From: Pararhodospirillum photometricum DSM 122
GTDB taxonomy: Bacteria; Pseudomonadota; Alphaproteobacteria; Rhodospirillales; Rhodospirillaceae
DNA length: 64,000 nt
Assembly: GCF_000284415.1 (NCBI RefSeq)
Contig: NC_017059.1
Location: 809,448 to 873,447 of the forward strand
Direction: 5' to 3'
Each line of letters begins with the position of its first letter. Within the stretch, counting starts at the first letter, position 1. The notes under the pieces were generated by a model, which was given only the letters and a program-made list of their open reading frames with translations, ran no database searches and was not told the origin of the DNA. Below are positions 8,383 through 18,047 of this stretch, piece after piece. The translations under genes and the position numbers were made by a program.

Positions 8383-9255
8383 ATGGTCGAACAGATTGGC
8401 GTCATCGGCGCCGGACAAATGGGCAACGGCATCGCGCATGTGTTTGCGCTGGCCGGCTTTCAGGTCAAGTTGATGGATGTCAACGAAGCCGCGCTTGATA
8501 ACGCGCGGACCACCATCGGCAAAAACCTGGCGCGCCAGAGCAGCAAAGGCAAGATCTCGGAGGCCGACGCAACGGCGGCGCTGGGTCGCATCGATACCGC
8601 CACCACCATGAAGGTGTTCGCCGACAGCGACCTTGTGATCGAGGCGGCTTCGGAAAACGAAGGCATCAAGCGGCGCATCCTCACCGAGCTGTGCCCCTTG
8701 CTCAAGCCTTCGTGCCTCCTGGCCTCCAATACCTCCTCGATTTCCATCACCCGGTTGGGCGCGGCCACCGACCGCCCGGAAAAGTTCATCGGCATGCACT
8801 TCATGAACCCCGTGCCGGTCATGAAGCTGGTGGAATTGATCCGGGGCATCGCCACGGCGGAAGAGACATATTCCGCCGTGCGCACGCTGACCTTGACGCT
8901 CGAAAAAATCCCGGTCTCGGCCGAAGATTTTCCGGCCTTCATCGTCAACCGCATTTTGCTGCCCATGATCAACGAGGCGGTCTACACCCTCTATGAGGGC
9001 GTCGGCTCGGTGGATGCCATCGACACCGCGATGCGGCTCGGCGCCAACCACCCGATGGGGCCGCTCGAACTCGCCGACTTCATCGGCCTCGACGTGTGCC
9101 TCTCGGTCATGCAGGTCCTGCACGAGGGCTTGGCCGATACCAAGTACCGTCCGTGCCCCTTGCTGGTGAAGTATGTCGAGGCGGGCTGGCTGGGCCGCAA
9201 GACCAACAAGGGCTTCTACGACTACTCCGGCCCCAAGCCGGTGCCCACCCGCTAA
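8383..9255 (+). CDS. hbd: 3-hydroxybutyryl-CoA dehydrogenase
   Basis: A 290-residue short-chain 3-hydroxyacyl-CoA dehydrogenase predicted to interconvert acetoacetyl-CoA and 3-hydroxybutyryl-CoA. The N-terminal dinucleotide motif is GAGQMGNGIAHVFALAGF. The substrate/catalytic region is SNTSSISITRLG followed by HFMNPVPVMKLVE, which contains the catalytic His. The C-terminal helical domain has FIVNRILLPMINEAVY and the closing GRKTNKGFYDYSG. It is a stand-alone enzyme without a fused enoyl-CoA hydratase. It lies behind etfBA and probably shares their transcript. In phototrophs of this group such a set serves butyrate assimilation or polyhydroxybutyrate metabolism (inference). The alternative symbol paaH is possible. 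Confidence 0.93.
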   Translation: MVEQIGVIGAGQMGNGIAHVFALAGFQVKLMDVNEAALDNARTTIGKNLARQSSKGKISEADATAALGRIDTATTMKVFADSDLVIEAASENEGIKRRILTELCPLLKPSCLLASNTSSISITRLGAATDRPEKFIGMHFMNPVPVMKLVELIRGIATAEETYSAVRTLTLTLEKIPVSAEDFPAFIVNRILLPMINEAVYTLYEGVGSVDAIDTAMRLGANHPMGPLELADFIGLDVCLSVMQVLHEGLADTKYRPCPLLVKYVEAGWLGRKTNKGFYDYSGPKPVPTR

Positions 9256-9275
9256 CATCCCGGCCCTCCCACGCC

Positions 9276-9310
9276 GAGGGGTCTGGGGAGGCCGTGCCTC
9301 CCCAGCCTTC
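9276..9310 (+). repeat. Palindromic repeat copy 5
   Basis: Forward orientation, 20 nt after the hbd stop. The hairpin is followed by a pyrimidine tail ending in a T-run (TTGTCTTTTT), so it could terminate the etf-hbd transcript. Confidence 0.85.
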
Positions 9311-9336
9311 CCTTGTCTTTTTGCCGGATCCCTCCC

Positions 9337-9951
9337 ATGCCCCAGTCCCTAGCGCCCCGCCGGCTCCTCCTCCCGGTTCTGGCGTTTTGCTTCCTGTCCA
9401 TGCTGATCGTGGACCGCCCGCTCGCCCTCTTTTTGAAAGCCCGGGTGGGGGAGGGGGGACTGGCGCTCGGCCATGCCCTCTCGGTCATCGGCGAAGCCGG
9501 CTGGTGGTACCTGCTGGCCGGCGGGCTGATCGCGGTCGGAGCGGTCATCGCGGCCCGCACCCGAGTACTGGCCGGGCTCGCCCTGGTGCGCAACGGCTTT
9601 TATCTGCTGGCCGTGCTCGTGACATCGGGCCTTTTGGTCACCGCCCTAAAGGCGATGGTCGGACGGGCACGCCCGCGCGTCTTGTTTCATGACGGCGTTT
9701 ATGGCTTTGACCCGTTCGTCTTTTCCAGCAATTGGAACTCGTTTCCCTCGGGCCATGCCCAAACCATCTGCGCCGCCATGGGCACTTTGATGGTTCTGTA
9801 CCCCCGGCTGCGCCTGCCCGCCCTCGCCCTGGCCGTCGCCGTCTCCTTGAGCCGACTTATGGTCACCGCTCACTTCCTCAGCGACGTGGTGGCCGGCGCC
9901 TTCATCGGCTGGACGACGGTGGTCGTCTTGCGACCGTTCTTCAAGGACTGA
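9337..9951 (+). CDS. PAP2-superfamily membrane phosphatase
   Basis: About 204 residues with several hydrophobic helices. The acid-phosphatase signature is complete: KAMVGRARP (KX6RP), PSGHAQT, and SRLMVTAHFLSDVVAG (SRX5HX3D), so the active site should be intact and face the periplasm. Such enzymes remove phosphate from phosphatidic acid, phosphatidylglycerol phosphate or undecaprenyl pyrophosphate; the substrate cannot be assigned. The frame can begin at a TTG at 9313, but the ATG at 9337, directly before the basic-then-hydrophobic first helix, is the more likely start. Its TGA stop overlaps the first bases of a repeat copy. Confidence 0.85.
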   Translation: MPQSLAPRRLLLPVLAFCFLSMLIVDRPLALFLKARVGEGGLALGHALSVIGEAGWWYLLAGGLIAVGAVIAARTRVLAGLALVRNGFYLLAVLVTSGLLVTALKAMVGRARPRVLFHDGVYGFDPFVFSSNWNSFPSGHAQTICAAMGTLMVLYPRLRLPALALAVAVSLSRLMVTAHFLSDVVAGAFIGWTTVVVLRPFFKD

Positions 9952-9983
9952 GGGGTCTGGGGAGGCCGCGCCTCCCCAGCCTT
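9950..9983 (+). repeat. Palindromic repeat copy 6
   Basis: Forward orientation. The leading GA of the repeat forms part of the PAP2 gene's TGA stop. It faces copy 7 head-on between two convergent genes. Confidence 0.85.
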
Positions 9984-9990
9984 GCCTTCC

Positions 9991-12690
9991 TTAAAGAGAA
10001 GTCTGGGGAGGCGCGGCCTCCCCAGACCCCTCAATCCTGAGATGACGCGGCCGCAGCAGGGCCTCGAAGGCGACGGCCGGCACGGGGCGGCTGTACAGGA
10101 AGCCCTGGCCCTGGTCACACCCCAAGGTGCGCAGGAACGCCACCTGCTCGTTGGTTTCCACGCCTTCGGCCACCAAGCGCAGCCGCAAGGCCGAGGCCAT
10201 GGAGGCGATCGCCCGGGTGATGGCCATGTCGTCGATGTTGTTGGGGAGATCGACAACAAACGACCGGTCGATCTTGATGAAATCAATGGGAAAGCGTTTC
10301 AAATAGCCAAACGATGAGTAGCCCGTGCCAAAATCATCGATCGACAGGGTGATCCCCAAGGCTTTCAAGCGCCTGAGCACGGCCACCACCTGATCACCAT
10401 CCTCAACCAACATGCTCTCGGTCAACTCAAGGTCAAGCATGGAGGGGTCCAGGCCCGTTTCCTCCAAAATGGTGCGAACCTTGGTCACCAGATCAGGGTC
10501 GTTGAACTGGCGGGCCGACAGGTTCACCCCCATACGCACCGGCCCCAGGCCCCGGTCGCGCCACAGGGCCGCTTGCGTGCAGGCCCGGCGCAACACCCAC
10601 TCGCCGATCGGCTGGACCAGCCCGGTTTCCTCGGCCACCGGCACAAACTCCATGGGCGAGACCTTGCCCACGTCGCGACCATCCCAGCGCAACAAGGCCT
10701 CGGCGCCCAGAATGTCGCCGTTCATCAAGTCAACCTTGGGCTGGTAGTGCACATCGAACTCGTTGCGCTCCAGGGCCCGGCGCAGACCGGTTTCGATGTG
10801 CAGGCGCCGCACCGCATCCGCCGAGAGCTTGGGCGTGTACAGCACCACGCTGCTGCGCCGCTGGCGCTTGGCATGATGCACCGCCGTATCGACATTGCGT
10901 AACAGTGTGGCCACGTCGATCCCGTCTTGCGGCGAACAGACCGCGCCGACCGACACGGTGGTAAACACCTCGCGCCCCGCCACATCATAAGGGCGGATCA
11001 GATCGGCCATCAGGGCTTCGGCCCGGGCGCACACAGCCTCGGCATCGTGGACCTGCCCCACGATCACCGTGAACTCGTCACCGCCCAGATGGGCCACCAT
11101 GTCGCCCTCATGGGGCTGACAATGACTTTCCAGCCGCTGGGCCATCGCCCGGATCACCTGATCGCCGACCACGTGCCCCAGGGTATCGTTGATCTTTTTG
11201 AAATGGTCGATGTCCACGAACAGCACGGCAAAGGGAACCCCGGTGCCCAAGGCCTGCTCCATGTGCTCGCGCAGCAGCACCCGGTTGGGCAGGCCGGTCA
11301 AGGGGTCGCGGGTGGCCAGGGTCACCAGTTGGGCCTCGTGCTCCTTGCGCTCGGTGATATCGCGCACCACGGCGACAAAGCGCCGCCGCCCTTCCTGCTC
11401 CACCACCGACAAGGCCAGTTCGATAGGGAACTCTGAGCCGTCCAGCCGCCGCGCCCGCAGTTCGCGCCCCAGGCCGATAACCCGCGCGCAGCCGCTTTTC
11501 ATGAAGGTGCGCAGGTGGCGATCGTGGCCGCGGGCTTCCTGGGCCGGCATCAACAGGTTGATGGATCGCCCGATCATGTCCTCGGCCGTCACGCCGAACA
11601 GACGCTCGGCCGCCTTGTTGAACCGCTCGATACGTCCGCCCTCGTCGGCGACGATCAGGGCGTCCACCATGGTATCGGTGACGGCGCGCAAGAAAGCGGC
11701 CTGCCGATCGGCCTCGCGGTGGGCCCGAGCCCGATCCGACACGTCACGCGCCAGGAACACCAAGGTCCCCAGAGACTTGCGCTCGCGTCCGCCCAACGGC
11801 GCCACGCTGACCACCACATCCACTTCGCCGCCGTCGCCTTGCAGCAAAACCGCCGGCACCGGCCGGCGCCCCCCTCGGGGCCGGTCGAGCACATCGCGCA
11901 GACGTCCCAGGGCATCCGGATGGATCAGAACCTCGATCCGCCGCCCGATCAGCGCCGCCGGCGACACCCCAAGCAAGGCAGCCCCGGCCGGGTTGACATG
12001 GCGGATGACGCCCCCTTGCAAGATGCACACAAGGTCGGGCGCCATGTCGATGACCACCCCGCCGCCGCCCAGGGCCTGGACCAGATCGCCGGCGTGGCGG
12101 CGCGAGCGCTCCAGCGCCGACAGGTCGGCCAAGGGCGCTTCCAAGGCGGTGGCCGCCGCGCCGATCCGACTGCCGAGCCCGCGTCGGGCCTCGGGGTCGG
12201 CTTCTTCCATCAGGCGTTCGGTACACGCCACGATGGTGGACAGTGCCGCCCGAACATCACGTCCCAACACCCCAAGCAAGCGGTGCCCCGCGTCGCCGGT
12301 TTCTTGCAAGGTATCGAGCGCGGCGCGCAAAGCGGTTTGGCGGATCGCCCGGTGCAGAGCCTCGCGGGTCAGGGTCTCCAAAGACAGGCACTCGTAGGCC
12401 CCCTGGTCGAGCACCTGCTCCCCCCGGGGATCGCGGTCGGTCTCGGCCAGAGCCATGACGGCCACCCCTTGGGCCAGGGCCACCGCCATAAGACTGACTC
12501 CCTCGGGAGACACCAAGGCGTCCACCCCCGCCACCAGGACAGAGGGGATCTCGCGCGTTAAGAGGGCTGCCGCAGCGGCGGGCGAGGGGCTTGTGGTGAC
12601 CGCGAGGCCCCACGTCTCGCCCCCGCTTTGCAAGGCACTCATGACCTCGCGAGACGCGCTTCTGGCCTCGATCAACACTACTTTGAGCAT
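9991..12690 (-). CDS. REC-like/PAS/PAS/GGDEF/EAL bifunctional cyclic-di-GMP protein
   Basis: An 899-residue cytosolic signalling protein with no membrane segment. Residues 1-130 look like a receiver fold without the acidic pocket (VVLIEARSAS), so it is probably not phosphorylated. A helical linker, then two PAS domains (about 210-320 and 335-450), lead to a GGDEF domain with intact HLGGDEFT and DIDHFKKINDTLGH. The EAL domain has intact GAEALLRW, NLSARQF, DDFGTGYSS and EGVET. Both diguanylate cyclase and phosphodiesterase active sites look usable, so the net activity is unknown. The C-terminus is odd: after FEALLRPRHLRI the tail EGSGEAAPPQTSL is encoded by a palindromic repeat, which also leads to the stop. 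It is convergent with the PAP2 gene, with 39 nt between stops. The upstream 218 nt hold no gene. Confidence 0.92.
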   Translation of the reverse strand: MLKVVLIEARSASREVMSALQSGGETWGLAVTTSPSPAAAAALLTREIPSVLVAGVDALVSPEGVSLMAVALAQGVAVMALAETDRDPRGEQVLDQGAYECLSLETLTREALHRAIRQTALRAALDTLQETGDAGHRLLGVLGRDVRAALSTIVACTERLMEEADPEARRGLGSRIGAAATALEAPLADLSALERSRRHAGDLVQALGGGGVVIDMAPDLVCILQGGVIRHVNPAGAALLGVSPAALIGRRIEVLIHPDALGRLRDVLDRPRGGRRPVPAVLLQGDGGEVDVVVSVAPLGGRERKSLGTLVFLARDVSDRARAHREADRQAAFLRAVTDTMVDALIVADEGGRIERFNKAAERLFGVTAEDMIGRSINLLMPAQEARGHDRHLRTFMKSGCARVIGLGRELRARRLDGSEFPIELALSVVEQEGRRRFVAVVRDITERKEHEAQLVTLATRDPLTGLPNRVLLREHMEQALGTGVPFAVLFVDIDHFKKINDTLGHVVGDQVIRAMAQRLESHCQPHEGDMVAHLGGDEFTVIVGQVHDAEAVCARAEALMADLIRPYDVAGREVFTTVSVGAVCSPQDGIDVATLLRNVDTAVHHAKRQRRSSVVLYTPKLSADAVRRLHIETGLRRALERNEFDVHYQPKVDLMNGDILGAEALLRWDGRDVGKVSPMEFVPVAEETGLVQPIGEWVLRRACTQAALWRDRGLGPVRMGVNLSARQFNDPDLVTKVRTILEETGLDPSMLDLELTESMLVEDGDQVVAVLRRLKALGITLSIDDFGTGYSSFGYLKRFPIDFIKIDRSFVVDLPNNIDDMAITRAIASMASALRLRLVAEGVETNEQVAFLRTLGCDQGQGFLYSRPVPAVAFEALLRPRHLRIEGSGEAAPPQTSL
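10001..10032 (-). repeat. Palindromic repeat copy 7, inside a coding 3' end
   Basis: Reverse orientation. Read on the minus strand, it encodes the last ~12 residues of the GGDEF-EAL protein. Confidence 0.85.
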
Positions 12691-12908
12691 CAGGCCTCCC
12701 GTCCGAGCCGTCGCGCGCGCATAACGACTCTCGACTTCCTCTTATTCGTTGTATTGCGCTTGTACCTGTATACGCGGCTCCGTGTGGCCTGGGTATCGAA
12801 TTCCGAAGGTCATAGGGGGCCTCTATTCCTCTCCCTATCCTTTTGTCCGGGCGCTGTTCTGGTAAGACGACCTTCCAGCGAGGGGACTCGCGGCCAAAGA
12901 GCCAGGGG

Positions 12909-14318
12909 TCAGGACAGACGACGCCACTGGGTGCCTCCGGGACCATCCTCCAGAACGATCCCCTCGGCAGCCAACGCATCGCGAATGGCATCGGCCTGGG
13001 CGAAATCGCGTGCGGCCCGCGCGGCGCGGCGCGCTGCAATCTGGGCTTCCACCCGCGCCGCCAACTCGGCATCGGCCGCCCCATCGGCGCCACGCCAGAC
13101 CACCGGATCCTGGCCCAACAGCCCCAGAAGGGCGCCGGCCGCCAGGATTTGCCCCTTGAGCCGGGCCTGCTCCACCGGATCCTCGGCCTTGTTCAAGGCG
13201 CCGACCAGGGCGTGCAGCTCGGCCAGGGCGCGCGGCGTGTTCAGGTCGTCGCACAGAGCCTCCAGCACGCCGGCGGGAACTTCCGCCCCGGACTCGACGG
13301 GCACGGCGCGCACCCGGTCGAGCGCGGCATAAAAGCGGTCCAGGGTCCGGCGCGCCTGCTCCAGGGCCGCGTCGGTCCAGTCGAGCGGCTGGCGGTAGTG
13401 GCTGGACAGCAGCCCCAGCCGCACCGCCTCGCCCGGCGCCTGGGCCAGCAAATCCTGAACGGTGCGGAAGTTGCCCAGGGACTTGGACATCTTTTCGCCG
13501 TCCACCATCAGGTAGCCGTTGTGCATCCACACCCGAGCGAAGGTGCCGGGCCCGTTGCAGCACACGCTCTGGGCAATCTCGTTCTCGTGGTGGGGAAAGA
13601 CCAGATCCAGGCCGCCGCCGTGAATATCAAAGCTTTCGCCCAGATAGCGCGCGCTCATGGCCGAGCATTCGATATGCCAGCCCGGCCGCCCCCGGCCCCA
13701 GGGACTGTCCCAGCCGGGCAGGGTGGCGTCGGAGGGCTTCCACAGCACAAAGTCGGCGGGATCACGCTTGTAAGGCGCCACCTCGACTCGCGCCCCGGCG
13801 ATCATGTCATCGCGCGAACGCTTGGACAGCCGGCCATAGTCGGGCATCGAGGGCACGCTGAACAGCACATGCCCCTCGGCCTCGTAGGCATGACCGCGCG
13901 CGATCAGGCGCGCGATCATCGCCACCATGTCGGCGATATGCCGGGTCGCCCGGGGCTCCTCATCGGGGGGCAGGGCGCCCAGGGCCGCCATGTCGGTGTG
14001 AAAATGCTCGATGGTCCGAGCGGTGATGGTGTCGATCGACACCGCTTCCTCGCGGGCGCGGGCGTTGATCTTGTCGTCCACGTCGGTGATGTTGCGCACG
14101 TAGGTGACGCGCGGATACAGGCGCCGCAACACCCGCGTCAGAACATCGAACACCACCACGGGCCGGGCATTGCCGATGTGAGCGCGGTCGTACACCGTGG
14201 GGCCACACACATAAAGCCGCACATGAGCGGGATCCAACGGCACAAACGGCGCCTTGAGCCCCGTCAGGGTATTATGAAGGGTCAGAACGGCGGCGGTCTG
14301 GCTCACGAAACTCTCCAT
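12909..14318 (-). CDS. cysS: Cysteine--tRNA ligase
   Basis: A 469-residue class I aminoacyl-tRNA synthetase. The zinc/ATP region [18 protein letters not shown] carries the HIGH-type motif as [18 protein letters not shown] and HHENEIAQS supply further zinc ligands, and EKMSKSLGN is the KMSKS loop. The C-terminal DALR-type helical part completes the family length. The ATG at 14318 is preferred; a TTG at 14366 would overlap the gltX stop and add residues not typical of the family. It follows gltX on the minus strand, with 28 nt between the gltX stop and this start, so nadE-gltX-cysS probably forms one transcript. Confidence 0.95.
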   Translation of the reverse strand: MESFVSQTAAVLTLHNTLTGLKAPFVPLDPAHVRLYVCGPTVYDRAHIGNARPVVVFDVLTRVLRRLYPRVTYVRNITDVDDKINARAREEAVSIDTITARTIEHFHTDMAALGALPPDEEPRATRHIADMVAMIARLIARGHAYEAEGHVLFSVPSMPDYGRLSKRSRDDMIAGARVEVAPYKRDPADFVLWKPSDATLPGWDSPWGRGRPGWHIECSAMSARYLGESFDIHGGGLDLVFPHHENEIAQSVCCNGPGTFARVWMHNGYLMVDGEKMSKSLGNFRTVQDLLAQAPGEAVRLGLLSSHYRQPLDWTDAALEQARRTLDRFYAALDRVRAVPVESGAEVPAGVLEALCDDLNTPRALAELHALVGALNKAEDPVEQARLKGQILAAGALLGLLGQDPVVWRGADGAADAELAARVEAQIAARRAARAARDFAQADAIRDALAAEGIVLEDGPGGTQWRRLS

Positions 14319-14346
14319 CGTCGGCAGGCGGGGCAGCAGGGGGGCG

Positions 14347-15708
14347 TCACTGGGGCAGGCCGGCAAGCCGCGCCCGTCCCCGCTCGGAACCGATCAGGGG
14401 CAGCAAGGTCGCCATGTCGGGGCCGTGATCCACCCCGGTCAGGGCCAAGCGCAGTGGCTTGAACAAGGCCCGGCCCGACCGCCCGCTCGTGGTCTTAAGC
14501 GCCTTGGTCCAGGTGCTCCAGGTCGTGGCGTCCCAAGGCGCTGGGGGCAGCAGGGCCAACGCCTCGGCCAGGAACCCCTGATCGGCCTCGTCGATCACCG
14601 GGGCGATGGGGCCCTCAATCACCTGACGCCAAAGCCCGACATCGGCCGGGCAGGTCAGGTTGGCCTGAATGGCCTGCCAAAGCGTGGGATCGCTCACCAA
14701 CCCCCGGGCCTCGGCCGTGGCGAAGGGCAAAGTGTGCAAAACCCGGGCGCTCAGGCGCTCCAGTTCGGCCGGATCCAGGCGCGGCGAGGCCCGGCCATAG
14801 GCCTCCACCCGGAAATGCTGGGCCAGTGTCGCCAGATCGTGGGTCGGATCCGGGGCCTCGCCGGTGCCCAGGGCAGCGAGCAGGGCGTTGATGGCCTCGG
14901 GCTGGATTCCCTGGGCGCGCAGATCGGCCACCGCCAGGGCGCCATCGCGCTTGGACAACGGCCCGCCCTCAGCGCCCAGCACCAAGGGAAAATGCCCCCA
15001 GGCCGGTGGCGTGCCATCCAGAGCGCGGGCGATCTGGATTTGCACCGCCGTGTTGACCACGTGGTCCTCGCCACGCAACACGTGAGTCACGCCAAAGTCG
15101 AGATCATCAACCACCGAGGGCAGGGTGTAGAGCAGCCCGCCATCCTCGCGCACCACCACCGGATCGGACAGGTGGGCGCCGTGGTAATGGCAGGGGCCGC
15201 GCACCAGATCGGTCCACTGAATGTCCACGTGATCGAGCAAGAAGCGCCAGTGCGGCCGCCGGCCCGCCGCCTCCAAGGCGGCCCGCTCGTCGGCGCCCAG
15301 AGCCAGGGCGGCCCGGTCATAGACCGGTGGCAGGCCGCGCTGACGCTGGCGCCGACGCCGGAATTCCAGTTCCTCGGGGGTCTCGTAGCAGGGATAAAGC
15401 CGCCCCGCCCGGCGCAACTGGTCGAGCGCCTCGGCATGGCGGGCGGCACGGGCCAGTTGGCTTTCCTCGCGGTCCCAGGTCAGGCCCAGCCACGTCAGGT
15501 CCTCGCGGATCCCTTGGGCCAGGGCCGCCGAGCCGCGCGCCGTGTCGGTGTCGTCCATGCGCAAGATCAGGGACCCGCCCTGGGCCAGCGCGAACAAGGC
15601 ATTGATCACGGCAACGCGCACGTTACCCAGATGCAAGCGCCCGGTGGGCGAGGGGGCAAAGCGGACGACCACCGCCCCAGAGGAAGAATCAAGAACCATG
15701 ACGGGCAC
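14347..15708 (-). CDS. gltX: Glutamate--tRNA ligase
   Basis: 453 residues, class I. The N-terminal [18 protein letters not shown] holds the HIGH-type motif, MDDTDTARG binds substrate, [12 protein letters not shown] is family-diagnostic and PLSKRDGA is the KMSKS-equivalent. The sequence [14 protein letters not shown] is typical of alphaproteobacterial enzymes, many of which have two GluRS copies. This one is on the short side and could be the second, misacylating type (inference). The GTG at 15708 directly follows the nadE TAA, giving tight coupling; an ATG nine bases further in (15699) is an equally good start. Confidence 0.93.
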   Translation of the reverse strand: MPVMVLDSSSGAVVVRFAPSPTGRLHLGNVRVAVINALFALAQGGSLILRMDDTDTARGSAALAQGIREDLTWLGLTWDREESQLARAARHAEALDQLRRAGRLYPCYETPEELEFRRRRQRQRGLPPVYDRAALALGADERAALEAAGRRPHWRFLLDHVDIQWTDLVRGPCHYHGAHLSDPVVVREDGGLLYTLPSVVDDLDFGVTHVLRGEDHVVNTAVQIQIARALDGTPPAWGHFPLVLGAEGGPLSKRDGALAVADLRAQGIQPEAINALLAALGTGEAPDPTHDLATLAQHFRVEAYGRASPRLDPAELERLSARVLHTLPFATAEARGLVSDPTLWQAIQANLTCPADVGLWRQVIEGPIAPVIDEADQGFLAEALALLPPAPWDATTWSTWTKALKTTSGRSGRALFKPLRLALTGVDHGPDMATLLPLIGSERGRARLAGLPQ

Positions 15709-17373
15709 TTACCCCGGAAAGGCATTGGTAATGGGATAACGACGGTCGCGACCAAAGGCCAGCCGGGTGATCTTGACCCCCGGCGGCGCCTGACGCCGCT
15801 TGTATTCGGCCCGGCCCAGCATCGCCCACACCCGCTCCACCAGATCCTGGGGGAGCTTGCTGCGCTGACTGGCCTCGACCACCCCGGCCTGCCCTTCGAT
15901 CAACAGTTGGAGCACTTGGTCAAGTTGATCATAGGGCGGCAGGCTGTCTTCGTCCTTTTGGTCGGGCCGCAACTCGGCGCTGGGTGGCTTGGTGATCACC
16001 CGCTCGGGCATCACCGGCCCGGCCGGCCCCAGGCTCCCCTCCGGCCGCTGGGCGTTGCGCCACCGCGACAGAGCAAACACCGAGGTCTTGTACACATCCT
16101 TCAAAACGGCGAACCCGCCGCACATGTCGCCATACAAGGTCGCGTAGCCCACGCTCATTTCCGACTTGTTGCCGGTGGACAAAACCATGGGGCCCAGCTT
16201 GTTGGACAGCGCCATCAAGGTCAGGCCACGCGCCCGCGACTGGATGTTTTCCTCGGTCAGGTCGGGGGCCCGCCCGGCGAAGGCCGGGGCTAGCATGGTG
16301 GCAAAGGCGGTCATGGCGGGGGTAATGTCGATGGTCTCCAACTCGATCCCCAGCAAGCGGGCGCAGGCGGCGGCATCCTCCAGGCTCTCGGCGCTGGTGT
16401 AGGGGCTGGGCATCATCACGGCCCGCACCCGCTCCGGCCCCAGGGCATCCACGGCAATGGCCGCCGACAGGGCGCTGTCTACCCCGCCCGACAAGCCCAA
16501 AAGAACGCCGGGAAAGCGGTTCTTTTCCACGTAGTCGCGCAGACCCACGCACAGGGCATGATAAATCTCTTCCCAGCGTCCCAGGGGGCGGGGCCGGGGT
16601 TGGGGAACGCACTGCCAGGACTTGACCGGGCCGGTCGGGGCCCAGTCGGTCACCACCAGCGCCTCGTCCCACTGGGGCGCCGCCACATCCACGTCGCCAT
16701 CGGCGCCAATCACAAAAGAGCCGCCGTCAAAGACCAGCTCATCTTGTCCGCCCACCTGATTGACATACATCAAGGAGAGGGCCGTTTCGCCGGCCCGAGC
16801 CCGGGCATGGGTCAGGCGATCGCCCGACTTGCCAAGGTCAAAGGGCGATCCGTTCATCACCACCAGGAAATCGGCACCATGATCTTTCAAATGCCGGGCC
16901 GGCTCGGGATACCACATGTCCTCGCAGATCATGACGCCCAGGCGCAAGCCGCGAAACAGCACGGGAACGGGCAGGGGGCCCGGGGTAAACACCCGCATTT
17001 CGTCGAAGACACCGTAGTTGGGCAGACGGTGCTTGACCACCACGCCGGAAATCCGGCCCTCTTGCAGCAAAAGCGCGGCGTTCACCCGCCCCTCGGGCAA
17101 GCGCCAAGGCGTGCCCACCAACACCGCCGGCCCGCCATCGGCCGTTTCGCGGGCCAGGGCTTCCAGGGCGTCACGCGCGGCATCCAGCACCACATCGCGC
17201 AGGACGAGGTCTTCCGGCGCATATCCCAGCAGGCCCAGTTCGCTACCGACCAGCAGGTCCACCCCTTGGGCGGCGGCCATGGTCCGGGCGGCGCGCAGTT
17301 TGCGCAGGTTCCCCGCGATATCGCCCACGGTGGGATTGGATTGCCAAAGCGCAAGGCGGATCTTGTCAACCAT
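15709..17373 (-). CDS. nadE: Glutamine-dependent NAD(+) synthetase
   Basis: A 554-residue two-domain enzyme making NAD+ from deamido-NAD+, ATP and glutamine. The N-terminal nitrilase-type glutaminase has the catalytic Glu in VGSELGLLGYAPEDL, a Lys in VVKHRLPNYGVFDE and the nucleophile in LGVMICEDMWYP. The C-terminal synthetase has the PP-loop LGLSGGVDSALSAAIA and STGNKSEMSVGYATLYGD. The ATG at 17373 has AAGAGGA six bases upstream; an earlier GTG-type start at 17391 is less likely. It heads the nadE-gltX-cysS run. Confidence 0.95.
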   Translation of the reverse strand: MVDKIRLALWQSNPTVGDIAGNLRKLRAARTMAAAQGVDLLVGSELGLLGYAPEDLVLRDVVLDAARDALEALARETADGGPAVLVGTPWRLPEGRVNAALLLQEGRISGVVVKHRLPNYGVFDEMRVFTPGPLPVPVLFRGLRLGVMICEDMWYPEPARHLKDHGADFLVVMNGSPFDLGKSGDRLTHARARAGETALSLMYVNQVGGQDELVFDGGSFVIGADGDVDVAAPQWDEALVVTDWAPTGPVKSWQCVPQPRPRPLGRWEEIYHALCVGLRDYVEKNRFPGVLLGLSGGVDSALSAAIAVDALGPERVRAVMMPSPYTSAESLEDAAACARLLGIELETIDITPAMTAFATMLAPAFAGRAPDLTEENIQSRARGLTLMALSNKLGPMVLSTGNKSEMSVGYATLYGDMCGGFAVLKDVYKTSVFALSRWRNAQRPEGSLGPAGPVMPERVITKPPSAELRPDQKDEDSLPPYDQLDQVLQLLIEGQAGVVEASQRSKLPQDLVERVWAMLGRAEYKRRQAPPGVKITRLAFGRDRRYPITNAFPG

Positions 17374-17524
17374 GAGGTCCTCTTGGGGCACGACGGACGG
17401 CCCGGCCTCCTGGGAAGGTCGGGGGAATCAGGCTAAGGCCCCAGGCGGCGGGGCGTCAAGCGCAGGGCCGATGTTTCCCTGGGCAATCGGGGGGAGGCAG
17501 GGAAAGTGGACAAGAGAAGAAGGG

Positions 17525-17559
17525 AAGGCCGGGGAGACGGGGCCTCCCCGGACCCCTCC
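17525..17559 (-). repeat. Palindromic repeat copy 8 (variant)
   Basis: A diverged copy with CCGGGGAGAC arms, lying between the divergent nadE and the 17658 gene. It is one of the few copies not at a 3' end. Confidence 0.7.
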
Positions 17560-17657
17560 GATCCTGGGGCATCCCTCACCATGAGGGGCTAGCATTCTAC
17601 TGCGTCTATGGATTATTAGTTATTTTTGGACTTTCTCTGACGCCAAGGGGGCATGCC

Positions 17658-18047
17658 ATGTCCGCTGTTGTGCCAAGAACTGACCATGAGCCTGGCCGCT
17701 GGTGGATTTGCCCGGCTTTCCTGGCTGTTGCGGCCTTTCTTGTGGTGATTCCTCTCACGGTTTTTCCCGACCCCGGGGCCAAGGCGGTGGCCGTGGTGTA
17801 TCCGCCCTGGACCTCCGCCACCGAGGCGTTTAGCGCCGCCGCCGCCGCCGGGGCGCGGATTGTCCGGCAAGGCGCCCTTCCCAGTGTCCTTGTCGTGGTT
17901 CCCGAGCGCTCGGATTACGCCCTGCGCGCCCTGGCGTCGGGCGCGTGGGTCCTTCTTGATCCCCGGGTGGTCGGTGGCTGTGGCGTGCCCACACCCGTTT
18001 CCACCGTGGGCTTGTCGTCCTCCTCCGGTGCCGGAGAGCGCTCATGA
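17658..18047 (+). CDS. Small membrane protein of unknown function, 129 residues
   Basis: A basic head ([11 protein letters not shown]) precedes one strong hydrophobic helix (about residues 17-36, [20 protein letters not shown]). A ~90-residue extracytoplasmic part rich in Ala/Val/Ser follows. I recognise no domain. A GGGGGC stretch sits before the ATG. The last codons overlap the chemoreceptor start as ATGA, so the two are co-translated. Its product may therefore be an accessory of that receptor (inference). No catalytic residues stand out. Confidence 0.6.
   Translation: MSAVVPRTDHEPGRWWICPAFLAVAAFLVVIPLTVFPDPGAKAVAVVYPPWTSATEAFSAAAAAGARIVRQGALPSVLVVVPERSDYALRALASGAWVLLDPRVVGGCGVPTPVSTVGLSSSSGAGERS

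Noticed and set aside
14425-16293. 622-residue plus-strand frame opposite gltX-nadE
   Set aside because: Shadow of genes read on the other strand; no motif, no ribosome site, Gln/His/Pro-rich as expected from antisense.
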